55,201 bases of DNA from Lachnoclostridium sp. UBA3320 (GTDB lineage Bacteria > Bacillota > Clostridia > Lachnospirales > Lachnospiraceae). The stretch's first letter is position 1, and every line of letters begins with the position of its first letter. The position numbers were made by a program, and so were the translations under genes. This document shows positions 8,003 through 16,908 of this stretch, piece after piece. The notes beneath the pieces are model-generated. The model had not been told where the DNA came from. It made no database searches and saw only the letters and a list, made by a program, of their open reading frames with translations. The stretch lies in NCBI GenBank assembly GCA_002361175.1, contig DESG01000128.1, positions 1 to 55,201 of the forward strand, in the 5' to 3' direction.

Positions 8003-8940
8003 TGAAACTTATAGTTTTTACAATATTATTTATAATAGTATTTTTATCTGGAGCTTTTCTTACATTTATCTTAGTATCGTATTTTTATCGCAGAAAAGAA
8101 AGGGCAATCTTTGAAACCATGCTTTTAAAACTCGATAGAGTTTTAGGTGGCACACCCCTTGAAACAGCCTATGATGAATTTTTCTGGTCAGCTATAGATG
8201 AACGCCTTGAAAAGCTTGCTTATATTTCACAGGACAAAAAAGAGAAAGCTGCAGATGAAAGAGATGCAATAAAATCATTGATTTCTGATATTTCACATCA
8301 AATACGCACACCACTTGCAAATATTATGCTCTATACAGGGCTTCTATATGAAAAAGAGCTTGATACTGAAACACATCTTTTAGCTTCCAAAATAAATAAA
8401 CAGGTTAAAAAACTGGACTTTTTTATGAAAGAACTTGTGAAATCTTCTTATACAAGCAAGCAGATGGTTATATTACATCCTGAAATGACAGAAGTAGAAG
8501 AAATTATTAATATTTCCTGTCAGGAAACAGAACTTGCCGCTATGAAGAAAAATATATGCATTACAAAAGAAATATCAGAGGGGTTATGCTATGCAGACAA
8601 AAAATGGAGTATTGAAGCACTTGCCAATATTTTAGAAAATGCAATTAAATATTCCCCTGTTGGCTCACTTATCAAAATTCAGACTACCACATATGACTCA
8701 TTTATATGTGTAAGTGTTGAAGATAAAGGAATGGGAATAAATGAGGAAGAACGAGGGCTTGTTTTTGAACGCTTTTACCGCTCAAAAGCCGCATCAAAAG
8801 AATCAGGTTTTGGGATAGGACTTTATATTGTCAGGGAAGTCTTATCAAAGCAAGGAGGTTATGCAAGAATTAAACCTGCACCAGAAAAAGGCACTATTGT
8901 CCAGATGTATCTATCACGTTACCCAAACATAAAAATATAA
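8002..8940 (+). CDS. Sensor histidine kinase with minimal sensor region
   Basis: About 312 residues from the ATG at 8002. That start is chosen because GGAAGG lies 7 nt upstream and the ATG overlaps the regulator stop codon; an earlier ATG at 7987 lacks a site. There is essentially one long hydrophobic N-terminal segment (residues 2-28) and no extracellular sensor domain. The H-box SDISHQIRTPL has the phosphoacceptor His near residue 99. The N-box is ANILENAIKYSP, the G1 box VEDKGMGI, and FGIGLYIV forms G2. Small kinases like this often sense through a partner ABC permease, as in Bce-type systems, and an ABC exporter follows. That coupling is inference. Confidence 0.92.
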   Translation: MKLIVFTILFIIVFLSGAFLTFILVSYFYRRKERAIFETMLLKLDRVLGGTPLETAYDEFFWSAIDERLEKLAYISQDKKEKAADERDAIKSLISDISHQIRTPLANIMLYTGLLYEKELDTETHLLASKINKQVKKLDFFMKELVKSSYTSKQMVILHPEMTEVEEIINISCQETELAAMKKNICITKEISEGLCYADKKWSIEALANILENAIKYSPVGSLIKIQTTTYDSFICVSVEDKGMGINEEERGLVFERFYRSKAASKESGFGIGLYIVREVLSKQGGYARIKPAPEKGTIVQMYLSRYPNIKI

Positions 8941-8942
8941 AT

Positions 8943-8996
8943 CTGTCAAAACTGTCACCTTTAAGAAATGTTTGAGAAAGATTTTTCTGCTATACT
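8943..8996 (+). promoter_or_regulatory. ABC exporter promoter with TGTCA direct repeats
   Basis: An extended -10, TGCTATACT (-10 hexamer 8991-8996), has no good -35 at normal spacing. That is typical of an activated promoter. Upstream, CTGTCAA (8943-8949) and CTGTCAC (8952-8958) are direct repeats 9 bp apart. OmpR-type regulators bind such tandem half-sites. Placement between the kinase and ABC genes makes this a candidate target of the adjacent two-component system. Confidence 0.45.
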
Positions 8997-9028
8997 TTAC
9001 CTGTTAAAAATATTGAGGGAGGTATCAT

Positions 9029-9715
9029 ATGGATATACTTAAAACCAAGGATTTAAAGAAATATTATAAAACAGGTAATAGCAAAATAATTGTAAAAGCA
9101 CTGGACGGTGTAGATTTGTCTATACAAAGAGGCGAGTTTATATCTATTACAGGGACTTCAGGCAGTGGTAAGACAACACTGCTGCATATGCTTGGAGGGC
9201 TTGATACACCAACATCTGGCAATGTCTATGTCGATGGAAAAGATATTTCCCAAATGGACAAAGATGAACTTGCAATATTTCGCAGGCGCAAAATTGGTTT
9301 TGTTTTTCAGGATTACAACCTGCTACCGCTTATGAATGTATACGAAAATATTGTGCTTCCTGTCAGACTTGACGGTATACGCCCTGATAAAACATTTATA
9401 GATAAAATCATTAATGCACTTGGGCTTAAAGAGAAGAAATATTTTATGCCAGATGAGTTATCAGGAGGTCAGCAGCAGCGTGTGGCACTGGCAAGAGCCC
9501 TTGCCACAAAGCCAGCTATAATACTTGCTGATGAACCAACTGGAAATCTTGACAGCCGAACAAGTTTAGATGTGCTAGGACTTATAAAAACGTGTGCCAC
9601 TCAGTTTAGCCAGACAATAGTAATGATTACACATAATGAAGAAATTGCACAGATGGCAGGCAGGATTATACGCCTTGAAGATGGTAGGATTTATGGAGGT
9701 GACAGTGCTTTATGA
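9029..9715 (+). CDS. ABC transporter ATP-binding protein (MacB/LolD type)
   Basis: 228 residues, a complete single ATPase domain. Walker A is TGTSGSGKTTLL, the Q-loop region is FVFQDYNLLP, the signature is LSGGQQQRVALARAL, Walker B is IILADEPTGNLD, and the switch His lies in ITHNEE. The IALARALATKPAIILADEPTGNLD-like arrangement places it in the MacB/LolD/FtsE group that energises FtsX-type permeases by mechanotransmission, not by channel transport. Its stop overlaps the permease start (ATGA). The likely role is removal or sensing of an envelope-active compound such as an antimicrobial peptide, inferred from the adjoining two-component system. Confidence 0.92.
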   Translation: MDILKTKDLKKYYKTGNSKIIVKALDGVDLSIQRGEFISITGTSGSGKTTLLHMLGGLDTPTSGNVYVDGKDISQMDKDELAIFRRRKIGFVFQDYNLLPLMNVYENIVLPVRLDGIRPDKTFIDKIINALGLKEKKYFMPDELSGGQQQRVALARALATKPAIILADEPTGNLDSRTSLDVLGLIKTCATQFSQTIVMITHNEEIAQMAGRIIRLEDGRIYGGDSAL

Positions 9716-12213
9716 TGAAAATAAATAACAAACCAGTTATAAATGAATTAGCTATTGCTACTTATAAAGCAAATAAAAAAAGAAACCTGCTTATGATTTT
9801 TGCAATTTTTTTAAGCACATTTCTTATTACTTCTATTATTTCCATTGGTACAAGTTACTGGAAAATCACAATGAAACGCCAGCTTTACGCAACTGGAATG
9901 GACTATGACATAGCACTGACAGAGCCAGAAGATGCCCAGATTAAAAAAGCACGTTCTATGAAAGAGATAAAATATGCAGGACTTCTTGTAAAATGCGCAG
10001 TTATTGAAAAGTATCAACAAAAATCACTGGATAAAGCAAGACTTTACTGGGCAGATGATACATGCTTTAATAAAATAGTAATGCCTGCGCTTGAATCGTA
10101 TTCAGGCAGCTATCCTGTAAAGGAAAATGAATTACTCCTTTCTACTAGACTTCTTAACAATATGGGAATTAAAAAACCATATAATGGCATGAAGCTTAAA
10201 TTATCTTATTTTACATTAGAAGCAGGTACTAGAGAAAAAACAATAGAAAAAGAATTTACACTTTGTGGCTGGTACACTGATTATACAGGTCAAAATAAGG
10301 GATATGTTTCAGAAGAATTTTATAAACAAACTAATGTAAAACCGACAGATTTTACGCAAGGTTCATTAAAAATACAGCTTAAACAGCCATTATACTCTGA
10401 AAAAGATATAATATCTATCCAAAATCAGCTAAATCTTAGTGGCAGGCAAATTATTGAAGCTGATACTGACATAATTTCTTATTTTATTAAAATTATACTG
10501 GGATTAGCAGGAATATTGTTTATGGTTTTTGCAAGCAACTACCTCTTTATTTACAATACATTATATATTTCTGTAATAAAAGATACTAGATATTATGGGC
10601 AACTTAAAACTATCGGAATGACATCTGTACAGTTAAAAAAGCTTGTAAACAAACAGGCATTTTGGAATGAACTTATAGGAATACCCGCTGGACTTATCGC
10701 TGCAGTTATACTATCTAAAATTATTATCCCAGAAATTTTAAGCATTATATCCTATTCATTTGATGAGAAAAATATTGTATCCTTAAATATATGGACAATC
10801 CTTATTGCTGGTATATTTGCAATAGCAGTTAATAAATCCAGCAGTCATAAACCTGCTAAACTTGCTGCGCAATGTTCTCCTACTGAAGCACTTGGTTATA
10901 TTGGTTTTTCCAAAAAACAAAGAAACAGGAAACGTGAAAGAGCTGGTATTTTTTCAATGGCAATGCAAAATATATTCCGCAATAAAAAACAGGCATTTGT
11001 AATTTTTCTTTCATTTATAACAGCAGTATCTGTCTATTTTTGTGCTGCAGTATACATACGGGCAAATGATGCTAGATATATTTTAAATGAAACTATGAAT
11101 TTTGATATACGTTTTCTAAATGAAACAACACTTGAAGAAGAAAAAACTATTTTTACAAAAGAAAAAATACAACAATTAGAAAAAATAACAGGAGTAAAAT
11201 CTGTAAGGGCAATTACTTCTGCTGAAATGGTTGTGCCATATCAGGAAAAAACATTTGGCAAATATTTTAAGGAACTTTATTCTACAAGATATTTCCCTGC
11301 TAGCAGTTATAAAGCTGATATTGAAGAATATAAGAAAAATCCTGAAAATGGACTTTTTACATCACGTTTTATAGGCATTGGAGAAGAAGATTTTAAATAT
11401 CTTAATAACAGCCTTGGAAATATTCTTGATAAAGATGATTTTTTAGCTGGAAAAACTGCTATTGTAGTCAGGTCTTTTACACAAGGTGACAGCGACATGA
11501 CAGGAAAAACTATGTACTTTCGTCTGCCTAGCAGTTTAACCCCAAAAAAAGAATATACTGTTAAAATAGCTGCTGTAACTGGACTTTTATCTAATCCTGC
11601 ACATTTTTCAGGAGGACTTGCACCAGAAATAATTGTAAGTGAAAAGTTTGCAAAAAAGCTTCTAGGTGAAACATATATTGAGATAGTATATGTAGAATAT
11701 AAAGAACCTTACAATAAAGAAATAGAAGAAGCAGCACTTTCTGTTTTTAATGGTATAAATGAAATTAGCAGTGAATCAAGATTGCGCAATTATGAAGAAA
11801 TGAAGCCCACTGAAACTAAATCAAAAGTGCTTGGCACTAGCATAAGCATTATTATGGCACTTCTCGCAATACTTAACTACCTAAATACAATGGTATCTAA
11901 TGTACAAAGTCGTTCTAAGGAAATAGCAACACTTGAAAGCATTGGAATGAGTTCAAAACAGGCTAAACAAATGCTTGGAACTGAAGGTGTAGATTATGCT
12001 ATAATCTCTGTTGTAATTTCACTGGCAGCAGATATTCCATTAAGTTATGCTGTATTTAATGCCATAAATCTTTATGTTGGAGTTTCTTATTCTATATCAT
12101 GGGGAAGAATTATTATATTTTTTGCAATAATTATTATTATATGTATAACAATACCTATACTTATATACCAGAAAACACAAAATACAGACCTTGCCATACG
12201 TTTAAGGCTATAG
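9712..12213 (+). CDS. FtsX-type ABC permease, two permease halves
   Basis: 833 residues. A first membrane helix (about 24-44) is followed by a large extracytoplasmic domain and an FtsX helix bundle (about 250-385). A second helix near 430-450, another extracytoplasmic domain, and a C-terminal FtsX bundle (about 705-830) follow. The C-terminal bundle contains the cytoplasmic motif RSKEIATLESIGMSSKQ, mirrored in the first half by TRYYGQLKTIGMTSVQ. Such permeases act with MacB-type ATPases. The two outside domains could bind peptide ligands. No frameshift is seen. It is the last gene of the rightward run, ending at a hairpin shared with nifS. Confidence 0.9.
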   Translation: MMKINNKPVINELAIATYKANKKRNLLMIFAIFLSTFLITSIISIGTSYWKITMKRQLYATGMDYDIALTEPEDAQIKKARSMKEIKYAGLLVKCAVIEKYQQKSLDKARLYWADDTCFNKIVMPALESYSGSYPVKENELLLSTRLLNNMGIKKPYNGMKLKLSYFTLEAGTREKTIEKEFTLCGWYTDYTGQNKGYVSEEFYKQTNVKPTDFTQGSLKIQLKQPLYSEKDIISIQNQLNLSGRQIIEADTDIISYFIKIILGLAGILFMVFASNYLFIYNTLYISVIKDTRYYGQLKTIGMTSVQLKKLVNKQAFWNELIGIPAGLIAAVILSKIIIPEILSIISYSFDEKNIVSLNIWTILIAGIFAIAVNKSSSHKPAKLAAQCSPTEALGYIGFSKKQRNRKRERAGIFSMAMQNIFRNKKQAFVIFLSFITAVSVYFCAAVYIRANDARYILNETMNFDIRFLNETTLEEEKTIFTKEKIQQLEKITGVKSVRAITSAEMVVPYQEKTFGKYFKELYSTRYFPASSYKADIEEYKKNPENGLFTSRFIGIGEEDFKYLNNSLGNILDKDDFLAGKTAIVVRSFTQGDSDMTGKTMYFRLPSSLTPKKEYTVKIAAVTGLLSNPAHFSGGLAPEIIVSEKFAKKLLGETYIEIVYVEYKEPYNKEIEEAALSVFNGINEISSESRLRNYEEMKPTETKSKVLGTSISIIMALLAILNYLNTMVSNVQSRSKEIATLESIGMSSKQAKQMLGTEGVDYAIISVVISLAADIPLSYAVFNAINLYVGVSYSISWGRIIIFFAIIIIICITIPILIYQKTQNTDLAIRLRL

Positions 12214-12218
12214 TCCAT

Positions 12219-12269
12219 ATTTATTTTGAAGCTTGTCAGAAGGAGCTTACGCTCCTTTTGACATAAATA
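12219..12269. terminator. Bidirectional terminator between permease and nifS
   Basis: AAGGAGC (12240-12246), loop TTAC, GCTCCTT (12251-12257), extended by GTCA (12235-12238) pairing with TGAC (12259-12262) and by TATTTAT/ATAAATA at the base. It lies in the only gap between two convergent genes. The T-tract is poor on both strands, so efficiency is uncertain. Confidence 0.6.
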
Positions 12270-12271
12270 AG

Positions 12272-13411
12272 TTAAATATTATCACGTAGAGTGGCTACAT
12301 TTTCTTTAATCCTCCATACTACATAATCCATCTCTTCCATAGTATTTTGTACATCCAATGTCATTCTCAGTGCACCTTTTAATCTGTCACCACTAGCGCC
12401 TAAAGCTTTAAGCACATGAGAACCGCCGCCAAGTCCTGCTGTACACGCTGAACCACTTGACGTACATATTCCATCCATATCAAGCATCACAAGCAAACTT
12501 TGTCCTTCAATTCCTAAAAAGCTTACATTAAGGTTGCCTGGAAGCCTATCATACCTTGAACCATTAAGCATCACATTAGGAATCTCATGTTCTATTCTGT
12601 ACCAAAGATAGTCTCTCATATTTCTGGTGTACACTATATTTTTGGACATATTTTTAAGTCCAATCTTAACTGCTTCGCCCATTCCCACTATTCCATGTAC
12701 ATTTTCTGTACCTGCTCGTACTCCAGATTCCTGTTTGCCTCCATGCATAAATACTGCTGGCTTTATACCATCTCTTATATACAAGAAACCACAGCCCTTA
12801 GCTCCTCTAAACTTATGAGAACTTGCACTCATCATATCAATATTCATCTTTTTTACATCAATTTGTGTATGAAGATATGCCTGAACTGCATCTGTATGAA
12901 AACATATATTATTTCTGTGAGCAATCTCTCCTATGCTTTTAATAGGCTGTATACTGCCAACTTCATTATTAGCACACATTATGCTTATTAAAATAGTATC
13001 TTTTCTTATAGAATCTCTAAGATTTTTAAGATTTATAATTCCCTCATTGTCCACATCAAGATAAGTTACATCATATCCTCGCTGTTTAAGATATTCACAT
13101 GTATTTATAACCGCATGATGCTCGATAGCTGTAGTTATAATATGTCTTCCCTTATCCTTCAAAGCTTCTGCCATTCCGATAAGTGCCCAGTTGTCAGATT
13201 CAGTTCCCCCACTTGTAAAATATATTTCTTCAGGTTTTGCATTTATGCTTCCTGCAATTATCTTTCTAACTTCATCAATTGCTGCCTTACTTTTTTCCGC
13301 AAATTCATAGATGCCTGACGGGTTGCCATATTGCTTATCTAAATATGGCAGCATCGCCTTAAGAACATCAGGATGTACTGGCGTAGTCGCAGCATTATCC
13401 AAATATATCAT
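12272..13411 (-). CDS. Cysteine desulfurase, NifS/IscS family
   Basis: 379 residues. This PLP enzyme releases sulfur from cysteine for iron-sulfur clusters, thiamin or tRNA thiolation. The N-terminal signature YLDNAATTP is intact. The PLP lysine sits in SSHKFRGAKG near residue 200. The catalytic Cys is near residue 323 in SSGSACTAG, the short-loop arrangement of group I (NifS/IscS). No iscU, thiI or mnmA neighbour is present, so the acceptor cannot be deduced. The ATG at 13411 has an AGAGGATGG site about 9 nt upstream, but a minimal ATG-TAA start-stop (ATGTAATG) overlaps it by one base. Confidence 0.93.
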   Translation of the reverse strand: MIYLDNAATTPVHPDVLKAMLPYLDKQYGNPSGIYEFAEKSKAAIDEVRKIIAGSINAKPEEIYFTSGGTESDNWALIGMAEALKDKGRHIITTAIEHHAVINTCEYLKQRGYDVTYLDVDNEGIINLKNLRDSIRKDTILISIMCANNEVGSIQPIKSIGEIAHRNNICFHTDAVQAYLHTQIDVKKMNIDMMSASSHKFRGAKGCGFLYIRDGIKPAVFMHGGKQESGVRAGTENVHGIVGMGEAVKIGLKNMSKNIVYTRNMRDYLWYRIEHEIPNVMLNGSRYDRLPGNLNVSFLGIEGQSLLVMLDMDGICTSSGSACTAGLGGGSHVLKALGASGDRLKGALRMTLDVQNTMEEMDYVVWRIKENVATLRDNI

Positions 13412-13492
13412 TACATGTTACCATCCTCTCGCATAAATCTGCTATACTACTTAATATATGATGGCAACAGATAATAAGTTCCTTTGTGTGTT

Positions 13493-14251
13493 TTAAACAC
13501 TAAGCTTTGTCAAGAAAGTTTTAGTTCGTTCATTTTTAGGATTGTCTATAACATCAGTAGGGCTTCCCTCTTCAATAACCATTCCGCCATCCATAAATAT
13601 TACTCTATCTGAAACTGCTTTTGCAAAATCAATTTCGTGTGTTACTATTACCATAGTCATTTTTTCTGCTGCAAGCCCCTTCATAACACGCAGAATTTCT
13701 GCTGTAATCTCTGGGTCAAGTGCCGATGTTGGCTCATCAAAATAGAGCATAGCTGGATGAAGAGCAAGTGCTCGTGCAATAGCTACACGCTGCTGCTGCC
13801 CACCTGAAAGTTCACATGGATATGCATTTTCTTTATCACTTATTCCAACTTTTTTTAATAGCTCTCTTACTTCATTGTAGACTTCTTCTTTATTTCTTTT
13901 TTGTATTACGATTGGCGCATCAGCAATATTTTTAAGAACTGAAAAATGTGGAAATAGATTAAAATTTTGAAACACCAGTCCAAAATTGGCACATGCTTTC
14001 TGCACTTCTTTCTTTGAAGGGTAGACTGCACCCTCTGTACCTTTTTTTACAACCTCGCTGCCAGCATATGTAATACTTCCATTGTCAATGTGTTCAAGAA
14101 ATGTTGCACACCTTAAAAGTGTTGATTTGCCTGAGCCTGATGGTCCTATAATTGAAACAACTTCACCTTCATCTACTTTTAAAGTTATATCTTGTAAAAC
14201 AACTTTGTTTCCAAAACTTTTTTTAATATTTTTAAGCTCTAAGACACTCAT
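13493..14251 (-). CDS. Polar amino-acid ABC importer, ATP-binding protein
   Basis: 252 residues, GlnQ/ArtP type. Walker A is GPSGSGKSTLL, the signature LSGGQQQRVAIARAL, Walker B LYFDEPTSALDPE, and the switch His lies in VTHEIDFA. The family energises uptake of polar amino acids such as glutamine, arginine, histidine or cystine. It follows the fused receptor/permease gene by 14 bp with GGAGG before the ATG, so the two genes form a complete importer. The exact substrate is not readable. Confidence 0.93.
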   Translation of the reverse strand: MSVLELKNIKKSFGNKVVLQDITLKVDEGEVVSIIGPSGSGKSTLLRCATFLEHIDNGSITYAGSEVVKKGTEGAVYPSKKEVQKACANFGLVFQNFNLFPHFSVLKNIADAPIVIQKRNKEEVYNEVRELLKKVGISDKENAYPCELSGGQQQRVAIARALALHPAMLYFDEPTSALDPEITAEILRVMKGLAAEKMTMVIVTHEIDFAKAVSDRVIFMDGGMVIEEGSPTDVIDNPKNERTKTFLTKLSV

Positions 14252-14265
14252 TTTAAATCCTCCAT

Positions 14266-15759
14266 TTACCTGTAATAATCAAGACGTTTTTCAATTCTTT
14301 CCATAAAGAAAGCTACAATAAAGTTAAATACATAGTAAAATACTCCTGCTACAAACAGAGGAAATAGTGATGTCTGTGATGCCGCAATTTGTTTTGCCAT
14401 TGTAAACATTTCTGTGTATGAAAGTACAAACGCAAGAGATGTATCTTTTACGAGTGTTATAACCTCATTAGTTACAGGCGGCAGTACACGTTTAACCATC
14501 TGTGGAAATATTATTCTAAAAAATGTCTGACTCCTGTTATATCCCATAATCTGAGCCGCTTCTCTTTGTCCTCGTGGTATGCTTTGTATTCCTGAACGAT
14601 ATATCTCTGCAAAGTAAGCAGCATAATTTAATGAAAATCCTATTATTGTAGCATAGAAACGGTATGAATAAGGTGTTGAAATTTTAAATACATAATATGG
14701 TGCAAAAAATACTACAAGAAGCTGTAACATAAGTGGAGTTCCTCTCATAATAGATATATAAATTTTTGCAATCCACTCAAGCAGTTTAAATTTTGACATT
14801 CTTATAGTTGCTATTAAAAGTCCTAAAGGCATTGAGAATAAAAGCGTAAGTACAAATACACTAATTGTAGCAGCTATTCCAGATGAAAGCTGTTTTATAA
14901 TTTCTGCAACGCTTAATTTTGTTACTTTTGCACCACTAGCCTCATTTAAAGTATCTTCTTCGCTAAGACAAACACTGTCTTCAAGTCCCCACTTTTTGGC
15001 TATACTTTCAAATGTTCCATCTTCAAGCATTTCCAAAAGTGTAGTCTGTACTTCATCTCTAAGTTCTGTATTGCCAAGCTTAAAGCCAATTCCATACTCC
15101 TCTGACGAAAGTCTTTCATCAAGCATTATAAATGTATCATCTTTTGTAGAAAGTTGATATGAAGCAACTCCGATATCCATCGCAATAGCATCAACCATAC
15201 CACTTTCAAGATTCATAAAGGCTGAATTGTAGTTTTCCACTTGTTGTAAATTTTTAAGAGATGCAGCAAGTGCCTTATTTTCATCAGTTGCGTCATCGCC
15301 TTCAAGAGCGGCAAGTGCTGAGGAATCAGTCTGCACAGCAAGGACTTTGCCAGCTAAATCTGACAATTTTTCAATACCTGAATCTTTTTTTACTATAACT
15401 ACTTGAGAATTGTCAACATACGGTGTTGACCATGTATACTGACTCTCTCGTCCATTCATAGTAAAGCCATTCCAGATACAAGAAATTGCACCTGTCTCAA
15501 GCTCGGAATCCTTAGAATCCCATAATATAGGACGTTTTACAAGTGTCCAGCCTCTGCGCTTACAAACCTCATCTGCAAGGTCTAAGTCAAAACCTGTATA
15601 CTCGCCATTTTCATCCATATATCCATATGGCGGAAACTCTGCATCAAAACCTACTATAAACTCTTGCTTTGCATAAGCTACACTGTTAAAAAACAGCCCT
15701 GCTGTTATTGCAATCAAACAAAATATGCCTGCAACAAAACACTTCTTTACCTTAATCAT
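14266..15759 (-). CDS. Amino-acid ABC importer: fused substrate-binding protein and permease
   Basis: About 497 residues from the ATG at 15759, chosen for GGGAGG 5 nt upstream. A signal peptide (about 1-28, ending SVAYA) leads into a family-3 solute-binding domain (about 30-285; GFDAEFPPYGYMDENGEY). A permease domain follows (about 300-497) with membrane helices and the cytoplasmic EAA loop RSGIQSIPRGQREAAQIMGY. Receptor-permease fusions of this kind are known in Firmicutes (GlnP-like). The start overlaps the end of the DHHW gene by 8 bp, so import and the surface-acylation cassette are translationally linked, although no functional tie is known. Confidence 0.92.
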   Translation of the reverse strand: MIKVKKCFVAGIFCLIAITAGLFFNSVAYAKQEFIVGFDAEFPPYGYMDENGEYTGFDLDLADEVCKRRGWTLVKRPILWDSKDSELETGAISCIWNGFTMNGRESQYTWSTPYVDNSQVVIVKKDSGIEKLSDLAGKVLAVQTDSSALAALEGDDATDENKALAASLKNLQQVENYNSAFMNLESGMVDAIAMDIGVASYQLSTKDDTFIMLDERLSSEEYGIGFKLGNTELRDEVQTTLLEMLEDGTFESIAKKWGLEDSVCLSEEDTLNEASGAKVTKLSVAEIIKQLSSGIAATISVFVLTLLFSMPLGLLIATIRMSKFKLLEWIAKIYISIMRGTPLMLQLLVVFFAPYYVFKISTPYSYRFYATIIGFSLNYAAYFAEIYRSGIQSIPRGQREAAQIMGYNRSQTFFRIIFPQMVKRVLPPVTNEVITLVKDTSLAFVLSYTEMFTMAKQIAASQTSLFPLFVAGVFYYVFNFIVAFFMERIEKRLDYYR

Positions 15760-16891
15760 CATTTCCTCCCTTAATTGCAAATTCTTTATCTTGCATAAAC
15801 TGGATAGTATTATAAAGCACAAGTACATCTGTTGGTTTAAATTTATTTAAAAGTACAGATAAATCCACATTTAAGTGACGCATATCCACAACAACTATCT
15901 TTTCATAATCTTCTGCAAGAAATGGTATTATACAGTTAGCAAAAGAATCTTTTATAAGAAGAAGAGTTTTATTATTCTTTTCTCCGCCAGATATCTCTAA
16001 AACTGCTTGATTTCCTCCAAAAAATATACTGTACTTGTCCTTTTCTTCTATATATTTCATCTGATAAAAAGTATCTTCTATCTTTTCACCAAGGTTATAT
16101 ATAACTTTCATATTACTTTCTGGCTCATAAATACTTATCACATCTTTTTTAGTATACATATTTACTTTAGAATATGTCGTGCCAAGAAAGCTATCAGAAA
16201 CTTTTTTAAACTTTTTCTTTTTTTTGGCATCTTGTGTGCTTTTGCCACAAGACTTAAGATAAGCTGCATAGCCATACCATGCACCCATAGTAGTCCAGTG
16301 ATGGTCAGTCCTATAAAAAATATATTCTTCTCTGTGTCTATATAAAATATCAAAAATAGGCACTATAGTATTATCTGGAAGTTTTCTATTGAGTTTGCTG
16401 TAAAATAGTTCTTCGTTATATGTTTCTGCAAAAGCTGGAAGATAGCAGTCAAGTGTATAAGTCTTTGATGGTACTATCATAACTTTAGTATCAGCAGTTT
16501 TTGAAGCTTTTTTTACAAATTTTACAAGGACATCAATATTTTTATCAACTCTTTTAGTGCTAAAGTCTTTTTCTGTATACTTTTCCAAAAGATAGCCATC
16601 TTTACCAAAATATACACCATTAGCATCAGTTTTACCAAATGCTTTTTCTGATGCTGTTTCAAGCTTAACCCACAAATCTCTTGCAAGAAATTGGTCACTA
16701 AGGTAGCGTTCATATTTTTTCTGAAACTTTCCCTTTATAACTTTTTTAACAGAAAATTTAGGAAATTTTTGCAGCATTCTATTTTCTGTAACAGAGTATG
16801 TCTTATCTTTCTGCAAAATGCCTGCGGTCATAACTACAAAGAGCATAGCAAAAAACGAGGCTGCTGGCAGCAGCTTTAATAAACGTTTCAC
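15752..16891 (-). CDS. DHHW-family (AlgX/AlgJ-like) surface O-acylation partner
   Basis: 379 residues. An N-terminal signal or anchor segment (about 5-25) precedes an extracytoplasmic SGNH-hydrolase-like domain. The motif FYRTDHHWTTMGAWYGY near residue 190 is the family hallmark, and a later LLLIKDSFANC supplies the Ser-containing strand. DHHW proteins accompany MBOAT acyltransferases and are thought to transfer acyl groups to exported glycans, like AlgJ/AlgX in alginate acetylation. GTG start with AAAGGAG about 12 nt upstream. It follows the MBOAT gene by 17 bp. The polymer acylated here is unknown. Confidence 0.88.
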   Translation of the reverse strand: MKRLLKLLPAASFFAMLFVVMTAGILQKDKTYSVTENRMLQKFPKFSVKKVIKGKFQKKYERYLSDQFLARDLWVKLETASEKAFGKTDANGVYFGKDGYLLEKYTEKDFSTKRVDKNIDVLVKFVKKASKTADTKVMIVPSKTYTLDCYLPAFAETYNEELFYSKLNRKLPDNTIVPIFDILYRHREEYIFYRTDHHWTTMGAWYGYAAYLKSCGKSTQDAKKKKKFKKVSDSFLGTTYSKVNMYTKKDVISIYEPESNMKVIYNLGEKIEDTFYQMKYIEEKDKYSIFFGGNQAVLEISGGEKNNKTLLLIKDSFANCIIPFLAEDYEKIVVVDMRHLNVDLSVLLNKFKPTDVLVLYNTIQFMQDKEFAIKGGNDD

Positions 16892-16908
16892 AATTTTACA
16901 TAACTCCT

